A stretch of 7,970 nucleotides of DNA from Candidatus Opitulatrix roisinitermitis (GCA_031288055.1 JAITSD010000090.1:1-7970); one strand, 5' to 3'. Positions 1-6,247 are shown, numbered from the stretch's first letter. Numbers and translations are program-made. The notes: generated from the sequence alone by a model not told the origin.

Positions 1-262
1 CAGCTTTTGAAATATTACTACCAACTAATTGGCCTTGATTATTACCATATAAAAGTTGATTATTTGGTAGGCTATTAACTCCAGTTCCGCCTTTAGCCAC
101 AGGCAAAACTGTTGAGCTAGTTACGGCATTAACTTGTCCTAATCCACCACTTATAAAAGTTACTATACCGATTAAAAATAAACAAAACACAGCTCCTAAT
201 TTTTTAAAGCTGAACTTATTCCAATTTTTCCTAATTTCTATATTATTTTTCTTAATTTCCAT
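1..262 (-). CDS. Exported surface protein with GGTG-type repeat, C-terminus cut by window edge
   Basis: The reading frame opens with ATG at 262 (read leftward) and stays open for 87 codons to the window edge, so only the N-terminus is seen. Residues 1-22 are rich in Lys, Arg and Asn. They are followed by a hydrophobic stretch (LGAVFCLFLIGIVTF) and small residues ending near QVNA, which looks like a long signal peptide or N-terminal anchor. The exported part begins TSSTVLPVAKGGTGVNSLPN and continues with QLLYGNNQGQLVG. The pattern VAKGGTG-x-x-SLP-x-x-x-LLYGN is the repeat seen in phage tail-fibre-like and large bacterial surface proteins, usually in several copies. The function is probably surface adhesion or display, but only one repeat unit is visible. 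The upstream Shine-Dalgarno is weak (GGAAT). It is divergent from the secreted hydrolase gene at 586. Confidence 0.75.
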   Translation of the reverse strand, partial: MEIKKNNIEIRKNWNKFSFKKLGAVFCLFLIGIVTFISGGLGQVNAVTSSTVLPVAKGGTGVNSLPNNQLLYGNNQGQLVGSNISKA

Positions 263-276
263 ACTAAAATTATTCC

Positions 277-287
277 AAAAAAAAAAA
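277..287. repeat. Homopolymer tract, 11 A on + strand (11 T on the coding strand of the leftward gene)
   Basis: Eleven consecutive A residues lie 15 to 25 bases upstream of the ATG at 262 of the leftward surface-protein gene. They fall in its leader or promoter. Tracts of this length are prone to slippage. Whether it varies in this organism cannot be seen from one sequence. Confidence 0.8.
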
Positions 288-325
288 CACTTAATAGCCT
301 GATAATTTTCTAATAAAATTGTTAA

Positions 326-407
326 AAAATATTTAAATTTGTTAACTGAAAGGGGTGGCAGTCCCGAAAATGTCTAAATTTGTTAACTGAAGGGGCGGCA
401 GTTTCCC
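326..407. repeat. Tandem direct repeat, two 41-bp units
   Basis: Units at 326-366 and 367-407 follow each other without a gap. The best conserved core is 334-362 against 375-402: TAAATTTGTTAACTGA, then three or two A, then GGGG, T or C, and GGCAGT. The cores differ by one inserted A and one T/C change. The preceding eight bases (AAAATATT and AAAATGTC) also match at six positions. Each unit contains a short inverted repeat ACTG...CAGT around the G-run, and a CCC follows that could pair with the GGGG. A weaker third resemblance (TTTTTTAGTTGAAGGA) lies at 417-432. The function is unknown; it could be a pair of operator sites or an RNA element. Confidence 0.8.
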
Positions 408-494
408 TGCTTAAAGTTTTTTAGTTGAAGGAATATTTTTATTTAAGGGTAACAAATCTTTTTACTATTTGACTGTTATTTATTTGTTGTTTAG

Positions 495-503
495 TGTTAT
501 AGA
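495..503 (+). promoter_or_regulatory. Possible extended -10 promoter for the secreted hydrolase gene
   Basis: The sequence TGTTATAGA reads as an extended -10 (TG-N-TATAGA), with a start site expected about 75 bases before the ATG at 586. A good -35-like TTGACT lies at 469-474, but it is 23 bases from this -10, which is too far for a normal promoter. The call is weak. Confidence 0.22.
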
Positions 504-585
504 CAAATATGAAGAATATATTTAATTATAAAATTAAATTAACAATGGTAAATAAGTTTATTCATTAGGATGAAGGGAAACAATA

Positions 586-1302
586 ATGAAAACACAAAAA
601 AGTTGTAATGTCTGGTTCGGTTTTAAAAAGTTTTGTTTGTCTCTTGTGGCGTGTATGGCTTTAGCGACTGGAAGTGTGTTTGTGGCTCCTCTAGATGCTA
701 ATGCTGGTATTAGTTTTAGCAATTCTAGATATAAAGAAATTAGATGGTACGATGACACAGGTACAACTTTGCCTCGTGTACCTAATTATAGTAAATATAA
801 TTTGCTTAATATAGTCCAGCCAGGTGATGTAATTTATGAGGCTGATACTTTTTTCGGTTTAACAGGACATGTTTCAACTATTGAGGGAATTTTTTATGAT
901 TCTACATTGAATAGAGATTATATACGGCTTGTAGAGACGCATAATCGTTTTATGGTTCGTGGTTATGGTGTAGTTAGAGGAGTTTTAGATGATCAACGAG
1001 TTGATGATCGGGGAATAACAATTTATCGTGTAAATAATGCCACTCAAGCTCAACGGCAAGCTGCTGCCGTTTGGCCTATTGCTCAATTAGGTAAACCATA
1101 TACTTTTAACTTCTTTTATTATACTTCTTCGCCGAATAACGCAGATTGGTATTGTTCGGAATTGGTTTGGGCATCATGGTTAAACCAAGGTATTAATATT
1201 CGGAATAATGGTTGGCTTGCTATATCAGCTGCTATAACCCCAAGAGATGTTAGTTCATATTCGCAAGCTGTTACAAAGATATTTAAAGGTGATAAAACAT
1301 AA
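586..1302 (+). CDS. Secreted YiiX/YebB-like permuted papain-fold cysteine hydrolase (NlpC/P60 superfamily)
   Basis: This 238-residue protein has a classical signal peptide: basic residues up to K15, a hydrophobic core FCLSLVACMALATGSVFVA, and a likely cleavage after ANA at 38-40. The mature part has the order of motifs found in circularly permuted papain-like enzymes. GDVIYEAD at 80-87 and GHVS with the candidate catalytic His95 come first. VETH with Glu117 as a possible third residue follows, and YCSELVWASW at 189-198 carries the candidate nucleophile Cys190. Relatives hydrolyse amide or ester bonds in peptidoglycan peptides or lipids; the substrate here is not evident. Export suggests action on the cell wall, its own or that of a host or neighbour. 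The start is supported by GAAGGG at 572-577, eight bases before the ATG, and by an in-frame TGA at 571-573. The gene stands alone and ends before a strong terminator. Confidence 0.8.
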   Translation: MKTQKSCNVWFGFKKFCLSLVACMALATGSVFVAPLDANAGISFSNSRYKEIRWYDDTGTTLPRVPNYSKYNLLNIVQPGDVIYEADTFFGLTGHVSTIEGIFYDSTLNRDYIRLVETHNRFMVRGYGVVRGVLDDQRVDDRGITIYRVNNATQAQRQAAAVWPIAQLGKPYTFNFFYYTSSPNNADWYCSELVWASWLNQGINIRNNGWLAISAAITPRDVSSYSQAVTKIFKGDKT

Positions 1303-1344
1303 TAATACTTGAAATTATAAACAATTTTAAATTCATCATAGGTA

Positions 1345-1388
1345 AATAAAGGCGACAAAACCGAAAGGTTTTATCGCCTTTATTATTT
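1345..1388 (+). terminator. Strong rho-independent terminator after the secreted hydrolase gene
   Basis: Bases 1345-1362 pair with 1367-1384 to form an 18-bp stem with a single mismatch (C1356 against A1373), capped by a GAAA tetraloop at 1363-1366. The stem is followed by TTATTATTT-type T-rich sequence, and the lower stem is flanked on the left by A-rich sequence. It lies 42 bases past the stop at 1302 and separates this gene from the ABC cluster. It may also work on the opposite strand, where no gene needs it. Confidence 0.9.
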
Positions 1389-1491
1389 AAAGAGTCAGTA
1401 TTTAAATATTTTTTATTGTATAAAGAATTTATGTTTTCGTTTCATTTATATTGTTTATATAAATGTTTCTAAATTGTTTTGCCAGATGCTT

Positions 1492-1497
1492 TATGAT
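1492..1497 (+). promoter_or_regulatory. Possible -10 element for the ABC transporter gene cluster
   Basis: TATGAT lies 32 bases before the preferred ATG at 1530 and would give a leader of about 25 bases. A TTGTTT at 1474-1479 is too close (12 bases) to serve as its -35. This is a plausible but weak call, placed between the terminator and the first gene of the cluster. Confidence 0.25.
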
Positions 1498-1516
1498 AAA
1501 CTTTTTATATGGCTCT

Positions 1517-1522
1517 AGGGGA
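1517..1522 (+). promoter_or_regulatory. Ribosome binding site deciding the start at 1530
   Basis: AGGGGA ends seven bases before ATG at 1530. The earlier in-frame ATG at 1509 has only T/A-rich sequence before it, and this Shine-Dalgarno lies inside the extra seven codons. The start at 1530 is therefore preferred. Confidence 0.7.
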
Positions 1523-1529
1523 TAAAAAG

Positions 1530-2462
1530 ATGCAAAAAACAAATACTGGAATAGAACTGAATAAAAAAAGTTCAAATAAAACTACTAATTTGGAAATAAT
1601 GCAAAATATTTATGAAATCGAATTTTCTAAAATAACTAAAAGAGTATCAAATAAATACAAAATTGATAATATTGATTTGTTATTTAAGTCAGGCGATATA
1701 TCAGCTATTTTTGCTAATGATCCTAAAGTGGAAAGTACTCTAGCTTCGGTAATTGCTGGAGCTGTTTATAGCGATAAAGGTGTTATAACTATTTCCAAAA
1801 ACCTAGATCCTAGATATGATTTTTTATATGTTGATAGTAATAGCGGCTTACCGAGAGGTTTGTCGGACGATTTTTTTAGAAAGTTTGTTTCTGATTCTAT
1901 TTTGGTAAATAAAGATAATAATAAATCTGATATGGCTAATAATTCTGAAAAATTAGATTCAAATGGCAGTTTGATTGTAGAAGGGGAAGTTGTAGATAGT
2001 GAATTAGATAACACTAATTTGTCAACTGAAGTAAAAGATATATCTGAAATAGAGTCCAAATCAAAAACTAAATTGAAGTTATGCAATATTTGGAAAAATA
2101 AGATTAAAGGTTTTAAAAAAGCTAAATCAAGTAGTTTTGATGAATCTAAATTATCTTATGTACAATCAGTTTTAACTAATAAAGATAATAAAACGCAATA
2201 TAAGTTATTAGTTTTTGATAATCCAACTGAAAATTTGCCAATGTCTAAAAGAGCTGTTTATTGGCAAGAAGTAAAATCATTTTTAAAGCACAATAGGGAC
2301 ATTATAGTTGTGATAGTGTCGTCAGATTTTGATGAAATTGAATCAATTATAAATCGAGTTATAATTTTACAAGACGATAGTTCAATTATTGATAAATCAA
2401 TTTCAGCTTTTACCAAAAAAGGTCAAACTTTGAAAGAAAGGGTAATTCATGAAATATCTTAG
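1530..2462 (+). CDS. Degenerate ABC transporter ATP-binding protein (pseudo-ATPase)
   Basis: This 310-residue protein follows the layout of an ABC-2 family ATPase, but the nucleotide-binding residues are gone. Residues 55-71 (GDISAIFANDPKVESTL) align without gaps to GEIVALIGPNGAGKSTL. The Walker A glycines and the lysine are replaced, with Glu68 in place of Lys. FLYVDSNSGLPRGLSDDFF (98-116) matches the Q-loop region with Ser for Gln. The LSGGQ-type signature is not recognisable (SSSFDESKL, 200-208). Walker B is KLLVFDNP (225-232), with Asn231 where the catalytic Glu belongs. The H-loop His is Ser265 in IVSSDFDEIES. A polar, first acidic then basic insert fills about 133-199. The frame is intact and overlaps the permease gene by 14 bases, so the protein is probably made. 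It may have a structural or regulatory role, or use another subunit's ATPase. An in-frame ATG at 1509 is a less likely start. Confidence 0.75.
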   Translation: MQKTNTGIELNKKSSNKTTNLEIMQNIYEIEFSKITKRVSNKYKIDNIDLLFKSGDISAIFANDPKVESTLASVIAGAVYSDKGVITISKNLDPRYDFLYVDSNSGLPRGLSDDFFRKFVSDSILVNKDNNKSDMANNSEKLDSNGSLIVEGEVVDSELDNTNLSTEVKDISEIESKSKTKLKLCNIWKNKIKGFKKAKSSSFDESKLSYVQSVLTNKDNKTQYKLLVFDNPTENLPMSKRAVYWQEVKSFLKHNRDIIVVIVSSDFDEIESIINRVIILQDDSSIIDKSISAFTKKGQTLKERVIHEIS

Positions 2463-3243
2463 TCGGTTTTTTATTTTAAATTTAAAACGCTTATTAAAGC
2501 AACCTTGTTATTTATTACTTTTGTTGGTTTTGCCATTAGCGGTTTATGGATTAGGCTTATTATTAGCCGCTCAAATTCAAGGTTTGTCTTTATATGATTT
2601 TGGACAATATTATTTTATTTCAGCTATAGTTTTTGCAGCTTTCAGTCAAAGTTATCTGTATTTGGCTAAAAATATGTCTGATGATAGACTTAAGCATTTT
2701 GATATTGTTTTAAAAAATCATAAAAAATATTTTTGGTTTAATTTGTCTTATATAGTTATTTTTGGGCTTTTGCTTTTGGTAACTTCTTTATTATTATTCG
2801 TTTTTAGCGGTTTTTATGGTGGGTTGGTTTGGTCAGTTTTAAGGTATTGTGGTCTTTTGTTATATTCTTTTATTGGCTTTATAATGGGTACCTTTTTTGC
2901 TATTATGGTATCTACTATACCTCGTCGGTTTTTTACTTTAATTGGTTATATAACTTTATTTATTGCTTTTTTATCAGGCGTTTTTTTGCCAATGGAATCA
3001 ATTAAAGATTTTGCGGCTCCTATTTTACAAATTATACCAATTTATAATTATGCTAATGTTGGTTGGCAATTTATTTATTTTAGGATTTATAGCGGCATTG
3101 ATTTCTTATTTTTAGGCTTATGGACTATGGGCTTTTTCTCAGTTACTTTAATATTTTATCCTCAGTTACCAGAGTATTCCTTGGCTAAATCATTTGATAG
3201 TAAAGAAGCTAATTATCAAAGGACTAAATTAAATAAAACTTAA
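2449..3243 (+). CDS. ABC-2 type transporter permease
   Basis: This 264-residue integral membrane protein has about six membrane segments (roughly 20-41, 53-73, 96-119, 133-155, 162-180 and 217-237). It has a basic N-terminal amphipathic stretch (RFFILNLKRLLKQP), the coupling-type helix of ABC-2 permeases. The conserved late motif LSGVFLPMESI followed by ILQIIPIYNYANVGWQFI (175-209) is typical of the family, including drug, polysaccharide and lipid exporters. Its ATG lies inside the end of the ATPase-like gene (14-base overlap). It is preceded by AAAGGG at 2437-2442 with six bases of spacing, so the two are translationally coupled. The substrate cannot be read from the sequence. Unusually, its natural ATPase partner looks catalytically dead. 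Confidence 0.85.
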   Translation: MKYLSRFFILNLKRLLKQPCYLLLLLVLPLAVYGLGLLLAAQIQGLSLYDFGQYYFISAIVFAAFSQSYLYLAKNMSDDRLKHFDIVLKNHKKYFWFNLSYIVIFGLLLLVTSLLLFVFSGFYGGLVWSVLRYCGLLLYSFIGFIMGTFFAIMVSTIPRRFFTLIGYITLFIAFLSGVFLPMESIKDFAAPILQIIPIYNYANVGWQFIYFRIYSGIDFLFLGLWTMGFFSVTLIFYPQLPEYSLAKSFDSKEANYQRTKLNKT

Positions 3244-3270
3244 TTCTTATTTGAGTTTTTTATATAAGCT

Positions 3271-4380
3271 ATGAGAACTTTTTTTCGATTTATTAGTAGG
3301 TTATTTTATAGGTATATAGTAAAGTCTTATTTGTTTTCTAAGCCACCAGATCAAGCTCATAATATGATGATTGATTTTGGTCGTTGGGCTCAAAAAATAC
3401 CCTTTCTGATGTTTTTATTGCGTTTTACTATGAAATATGAAAATAAAAAATTAGCCCAAAATCTTTTGGATTTACATTTCAAAAATCCAGTCGGTTTTGC
3501 AGCTGGTATTGATAAAAATGCTGAAATAGGCTATTGTATTGCTGGCGATGGGTTTTCTTTTGGTTCTTTTGGTTCTATCACAGCTAGATATGGCGCAGGT
3601 AATCCTAAACCATGGTATCATAGATTAGAAAAATATAATTCTTTATTAATTTACGCTGGTTTGCCTAATTGGGGCATTGATAAAATTGTTGATAATTTAG
3701 AAAAGCTTTATGATAATACTAAAAATTTTGTGGTGGTAGCTTCTTTAGCTCGAACCAATGATGCCAAAGCCGCTGATGACGCAGAAGGTATAAAGGATTA
3801 TGTTTATTCTATTGCTAAATGCCAAGATAAAATATCTTTAATTGAAATTAATATATCTTGTCCTAATACTTTTAAAGGTGAACCTTTCACAGACCCTGAG
3901 CGTTTAGATAAATTACTAACCGCCTGTGATAAAGTAACTTCTTGGGCACCTGTAACGCTTAAAATGCCGTTAGATAAAAAACCTGATGAATTTGACGAAT
4001 TGTGTGCTGTGGCAGCAAAACATAATGTGCAAGCTTTAACTATTGGCAATTTGCGTAAAGATAGGAATAATTTGGGAATACCGGATAATTGGCAAGGTAA
4101 TATTGCTGGTAAATTAACTGAAAAGCAAAATAATATTTTAATTTCTCAAACTTATAAAAATTGGGGTGATAGGTTTGTGATAATTGGTTTAGGTGGTATT
4201 TTTACTAGTCTGGATGCTTATAAAAAAATGCGTGCTGGTGCGTCGTTAATTCAAGTTGCTAGTGGTTTAATGTATAAAGGACCAACAATTGTGCCTGATA
4301 TTAAAAAAGGTTTAATTACACTTTTACAAAAAGACGGTTTTAATCATATCTCGGAAATTATAGGAGTTGATACTAAGTAG
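3271..4380 (+). CDS. pyrD-like: Dihydroorotate dehydrogenase-like flavoprotein (PyrD family), divergent active site
   Basis: This 369-residue protein has the TIM-barrel FMN fold of dihydroorotate dehydrogenase. The N-terminal helices (residues 14-60, with YLFSKPPDQAH) match the membrane-associating extension of quinone-linked class 2 enzymes. FMN and barrel motifs are clear: NPVGFAAGIDKNAE (72-85), GAGNPKPWYHRLE (108-120), NISCPNT (194-200), LK at 230-231, GN at 259-260, GLGGIF (306-311) and ASGLMYKGP (330-338). Two features differ from class 2. The catalytic position in NISCPNT is Cys197, as in class 1, rather than Ser. The substrate-binding Asn of the INRMGFNN loop is Ile127 (LLIYAGLPN). 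It may be a true but unusual DHODH or an oxidoreductase with another substrate. The start is fixed by an in-frame TAA two codons upstream; no clear ribosome site is seen. It lies 27 bases after the permease. Confidence 0.8.
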   Translation: MRTFFRFISRLFYRYIVKSYLFSKPPDQAHNMMIDFGRWAQKIPFLMFLLRFTMKYENKKLAQNLLDLHFKNPVGFAAGIDKNAEIGYCIAGDGFSFGSFGSITARYGAGNPKPWYHRLEKYNSLLIYAGLPNWGIDKIVDNLEKLYDNTKNFVVVASLARTNDAKAADDAEGIKDYVYSIAKCQDKISLIEINISCPNTFKGEPFTDPERLDKLLTACDKVTSWAPVTLKMPLDKKPDEFDELCAVAAKHNVQALTIGNLRKDRNNLGIPDNWQGNIAGKLTEKQNNILISQTYKNWGDRFVIIGLGGIFTSLDAYKKMRAGASLIQVASGLMYKGPTIVPDIKKGLITLLQKDGFNHISEIIGVDTK

Positions 4381-4381
4381 G
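4379..4381 (+). promoter_or_regulatory. Weak ribosome binding site supporting the start at 4388
   Basis: AGG (within AAGTAGG, overlapping the preceding TAG stop) lies six bases before ATG 4388. A longer frame would begin at TTG 4367. There the AGGAG at 4362-4366 touches the start codon with no spacing, so 4388 is preferred. Confidence 0.45.
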
Positions 4382-4387
4382 TATTTT

Positions 4388-5248
4388 ATGTTAAATAATC
4401 AGACTTTAACAGTCTCTATAGTCGTGCCAGTCTATAATGAGGAAGATGTTATTATAAATTGTTTAAAGGCATGTTTAGAGCAAACTTGTTTACCAAAGGA
4501 AATAATTGTGGTAGATAATAATAGTTTTGATAACTCTTTGCATTTGATTGCTAATTTAAAACGCACACATAAAAATGGCGAACTTATTAAAGTCTATTCT
4601 GAAAAACAACAGGGTTTAGTGTCTACTAGAAATACCGGTTTTGTTAAAGCCAGAGGCGATATATATGGTAGAATAGATGCTGATACAATTATTCGAACCG
4701 ATTGGGTGGAGAACTTGAGTTTGGCTTTTGCTGATCAAGAAATTATGGGAGTTTCTGGTCCAGTTTTATATTATGATATGCCGTGGCGGCATTTTGGGCT
4801 TAAAGCAGATTTAATTATGAGAAAAATTGTTTTAGGGATGAATAAAAAATACAGATTCTTATTTGGTTCTAATATGGCTTTAAGAGCACAAGCTTGGGAT
4901 AAAATAAAAGATAAAGTTTGTTTAGATAAACAGGATTTATTTCACGAGGATATTGATATATCTTTACATTTGAAAGAAGCCAATTTAAAAATAGCCTTTG
5001 TGCCATCATTGGTGGCTGGTATTTCAGCTCGTCGTATGGGTACATCACCAAAAGAATATCGCAATTATGTTAAAAGATTTTCTCGAACCTATAACGCTCA
5101 TAATGTTAAACAATTTGGACAAAAAACTCCTGAGTATATTTTAATGTCAATTTATCCACCTTTGCATATTTTGCATAAATCTTATGGTAAAAGATTTAAT
5201 AAACTTGGTGGATTAAATAGATATTCTAAAAAGCTTTTTCGCCATTAA
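4388..5248 (+). CDS. Family 2 glycosyltransferase
   Basis: This 286-residue protein with a GT-A fold starts right at the first beta strand, VSIVVPVYNEEDVI (9-22), as is usual for the family. Next come IIVVDNNSFDNS (39-50), QQGLVSTRNTGFVKARGD (74-91), and the metal-binding DxD as DAD at 97-99. The FGSNMALRAQAW acceptor region (159-170) and HEDIDISLHL (186-195), with the catalytic-base-like ED, complete the set. GT2 enzymes transfer a sugar from a nucleotide donor to a lipid, polysaccharide or protein acceptor; the sugar and acceptor cannot be told here. There are no clear membrane spans, so it is probably cytoplasmic or membrane-peripheral. It begins seven bases after the PyrD-like stop and is likely co-transcribed with it. 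An extension to TTG 4367 would add seven residues with no match to the fold. Confidence 0.85.
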   Translation: MLNNQTLTVSIVVPVYNEEDVIINCLKACLEQTCLPKEIIVVDNNSFDNSLHLIANLKRTHKNGELIKVYSEKQQGLVSTRNTGFVKARGDIYGRIDADTIIRTDWVENLSLAFADQEIMGVSGPVLYYDMPWRHFGLKADLIMRKIVLGMNKKYRFLFGSNMALRAQAWDKIKDKVCLDKQDLFHEDIDISLHLKEANLKIAFVPSLVAGISARRMGTSPKEYRNYVKRFSRTYNAHNVKQFGQKTPEYILMSIYPPLHILHKSYGKRFNKLGGLNRYSKKLFRH

Positions 5249-5250
5249 TT

Positions 5251-5976
5251 TTATTTTTGATAAAAAGACACAAAGTTTTTTAAAATTTTATTAGCTTGGG
5301 TATAATTTTTTTGACTAGCTAATTTTAGGATTTTGGCTAAGTTATCTGGTGTAAAATAACCGTGGTTTTTGTAAATTTTTGCTCTAACACTTAATGAATG
5401 ATAATTTAATTCAGGGTGAAATTGAGTGGAATATATATTGTTTTTAATTCTGAGCATTTGGATAGGGCATTTGGCAGTGCTGGCTAAAAGAGTGGCTTTA
5501 GATGGTAATTTGTCTAAGGCAATTTTATGTCCTGTTATACAAGGAAAATTATTATTTACACCTTTGAGTAGTTTGTCATCTAATCCAGCTTTAGTTAATT
5601 CAATTTTGACAACTGATAATGTTTCAGAATATTTGCTACTAATAGGTGTTTTGGTATAAACTCCTAAAAGCCCTATACCGTAGCAAATTGACAAAAATGG
5701 AAAATCGTTTTTAATAACTCTATCTAGTAATTCAAATAATTTATTTTCAATTTCTTTTTGCCTAGTTTCTGTGGTTTTAGAACCTGCATTGAAAGGTGAA
5801 CCAGGCAAAATTAGACCTGAAACTTTTGCTAAGTCTATTTTCCAGAATTGACCTTTATCCATTCGCACTCTAATCAGATGTTCCTTATTTAGTTCTCCTA
5901 ATTCTAAAAACGATTTATATTCGCCTTGACTAGCTATATATTCAGGTCGAGTTTGTAAAAGTACAAATGGTTTCAT
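5251..5976 (-). CDS. Class I glutamine amidotransferase domain protein (GMP synthase GATase-like)
   Basis: This 241-residue stand-alone amidotransferase has a complete triad. The nucleophile elbow is FLSICYGIGLLG, with Cys98. The His-Glu pair is in STQFHPELN, with His187 and Glu189. The oxyanion-side motif GLILPGSPFN (54-63) and a TGHK stretch (148-151) also fit the GMP synthase/anthranilate-type family. Such proteins release ammonia from glutamine for a synthetase or act on gamma-glutamyl compounds. No partner synthetase is in the window, so its acceptor is unknown. The C-terminus after residue 200 is lysine-rich and helical. No convincing Shine-Dalgarno precedes the ATG at 5976. It converges on the glycosyltransferase gene with two bases between stops and no visible terminator, so antisense overlap of the transcripts is likely. 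Confidence 0.85.
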   Translation of the reverse strand: MKPFVLLQTRPEYIASQGEYKSFLELGELNKEHLIRVRMDKGQFWKIDLAKVSGLILPGSPFNAGSKTTETRQKEIENKLFELLDRVIKNDFPFLSICYGIGLLGVYTKTPISSKYSETLSVVKIELTKAGLDDKLLKGVNNNFPCITGHKIALDKLPSKATLLASTAKCPIQMLRIKNNIYSTQFHPELNYHSLSVRAKIYKNHGYFTPDNLAKILKLASQKNYTQANKILKNFVSFYQK

Positions 5977-6174
5977 AATTATTTTAGGTTTTTGAATTTT
6001 TTTATTCCATAAAACATATAGGGCAAGATCGACAAGTTATTTTTCTATAATGTATACAATGAGGCATATTATTAGTCTAGCAAAACTTCTATTTAGTAAA
6101 ATAAAATTATAGTAGAGCAAATTGTGTAAAATATTTTAGAGATTTTTATTAGTTTAGTCTAATATTTGCTATTC

Positions 6175-6180
6175 TATAAT
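6175..6180 (+). promoter_or_regulatory. Possible -10 element for the tRNA genes
   Basis: A perfect TATAAT sits 69 bases before tRNA-Tyr. The best -35 candidate at 16 bases spacing is TTTAGT (6153-6158), which matches TTGACA at only three positions. The call rests mainly on the -10 hexamer in the 272-base non-coding stretch 5977-6248. That stretch otherwise shows only AT-rich sequence and a short TGTATACA palindrome at 6051-6058. Confidence 0.35.
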
Positions 6181-6218
6181 TAAGTCATAGCTTTGCAAAA
6201 ATTAAATTAGCAAATAAG

Positions 6219-6247
6219 AAACGTTAATGCATTGTTTATTAACGTTT
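6219..6247 (+). repeat. Perfect 10-bp inverted repeat directly 5' of tRNA-Tyr
   Basis: AAACGTTAAT (6219-6228) and ATTAACGTTT (6238-6247) are perfect reverse complements with a 9-base loop. The hairpin ends one base before the first base of tRNA-Tyr at 6249. It has no T run after it, so it is not a standard terminator. In a precursor transcript it would sit at the RNase P cut site. It could also be a DNA operator. Confidence 0.75.

Larger units (their letters stand above)
263..585. other. Divergent intergenic region between two exported-protein genes
   Basis: This 323-base non-coding stretch must hold the promoters of both the leftward surface-protein gene and the rightward hydrolase gene. 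It contains an 11-base A run (277-287), two tandem 41-bp repeats (326-407) and AT-rich sequence. I see no credible open frame in it. No textbook promoter pair stands out in either direction. Confidence 0.7.

Noticed and set aside
326..407. CRISPR array
   Set aside because: Only two units, contiguous with no spacers between them, imperfect, and no cas genes in view.
1119..1358. Minus-strand open frame over the end of the hydrolase gene and the terminator
   Set aside because: It is antisense to the catalytic Cys region and runs into the terminator hairpin; no domain is visible.
1509..1529. Earlier ATG giving a 317-residue ATPase-like protein
   Set aside because: No ribosome site precedes it, and the AGGGGA for the ATG at 1530 lies inside these seven codons.
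4367..4387. TTG start extending the glycosyltransferase by seven residues
   Set aside because: AGGAG touches the TTG with no spacing. The fold begins just after ATG 4388, and the extra residues have no family match.
5249..5250. Bidirectional terminator between the converging genes
   Set aside because: Only two bases separate the stops, and no GC-rich hairpin is seen at the junction.
5426..5659. Plus-strand open frame of 77 codons
   Set aside because: It lies entirely antisense to the amidotransferase gene, whose catalytic motifs are intact.
6219..6247. Rho-independent terminator before tRNA-Tyr
   Set aside because: No T run follows the stem; the tRNA starts one base later.
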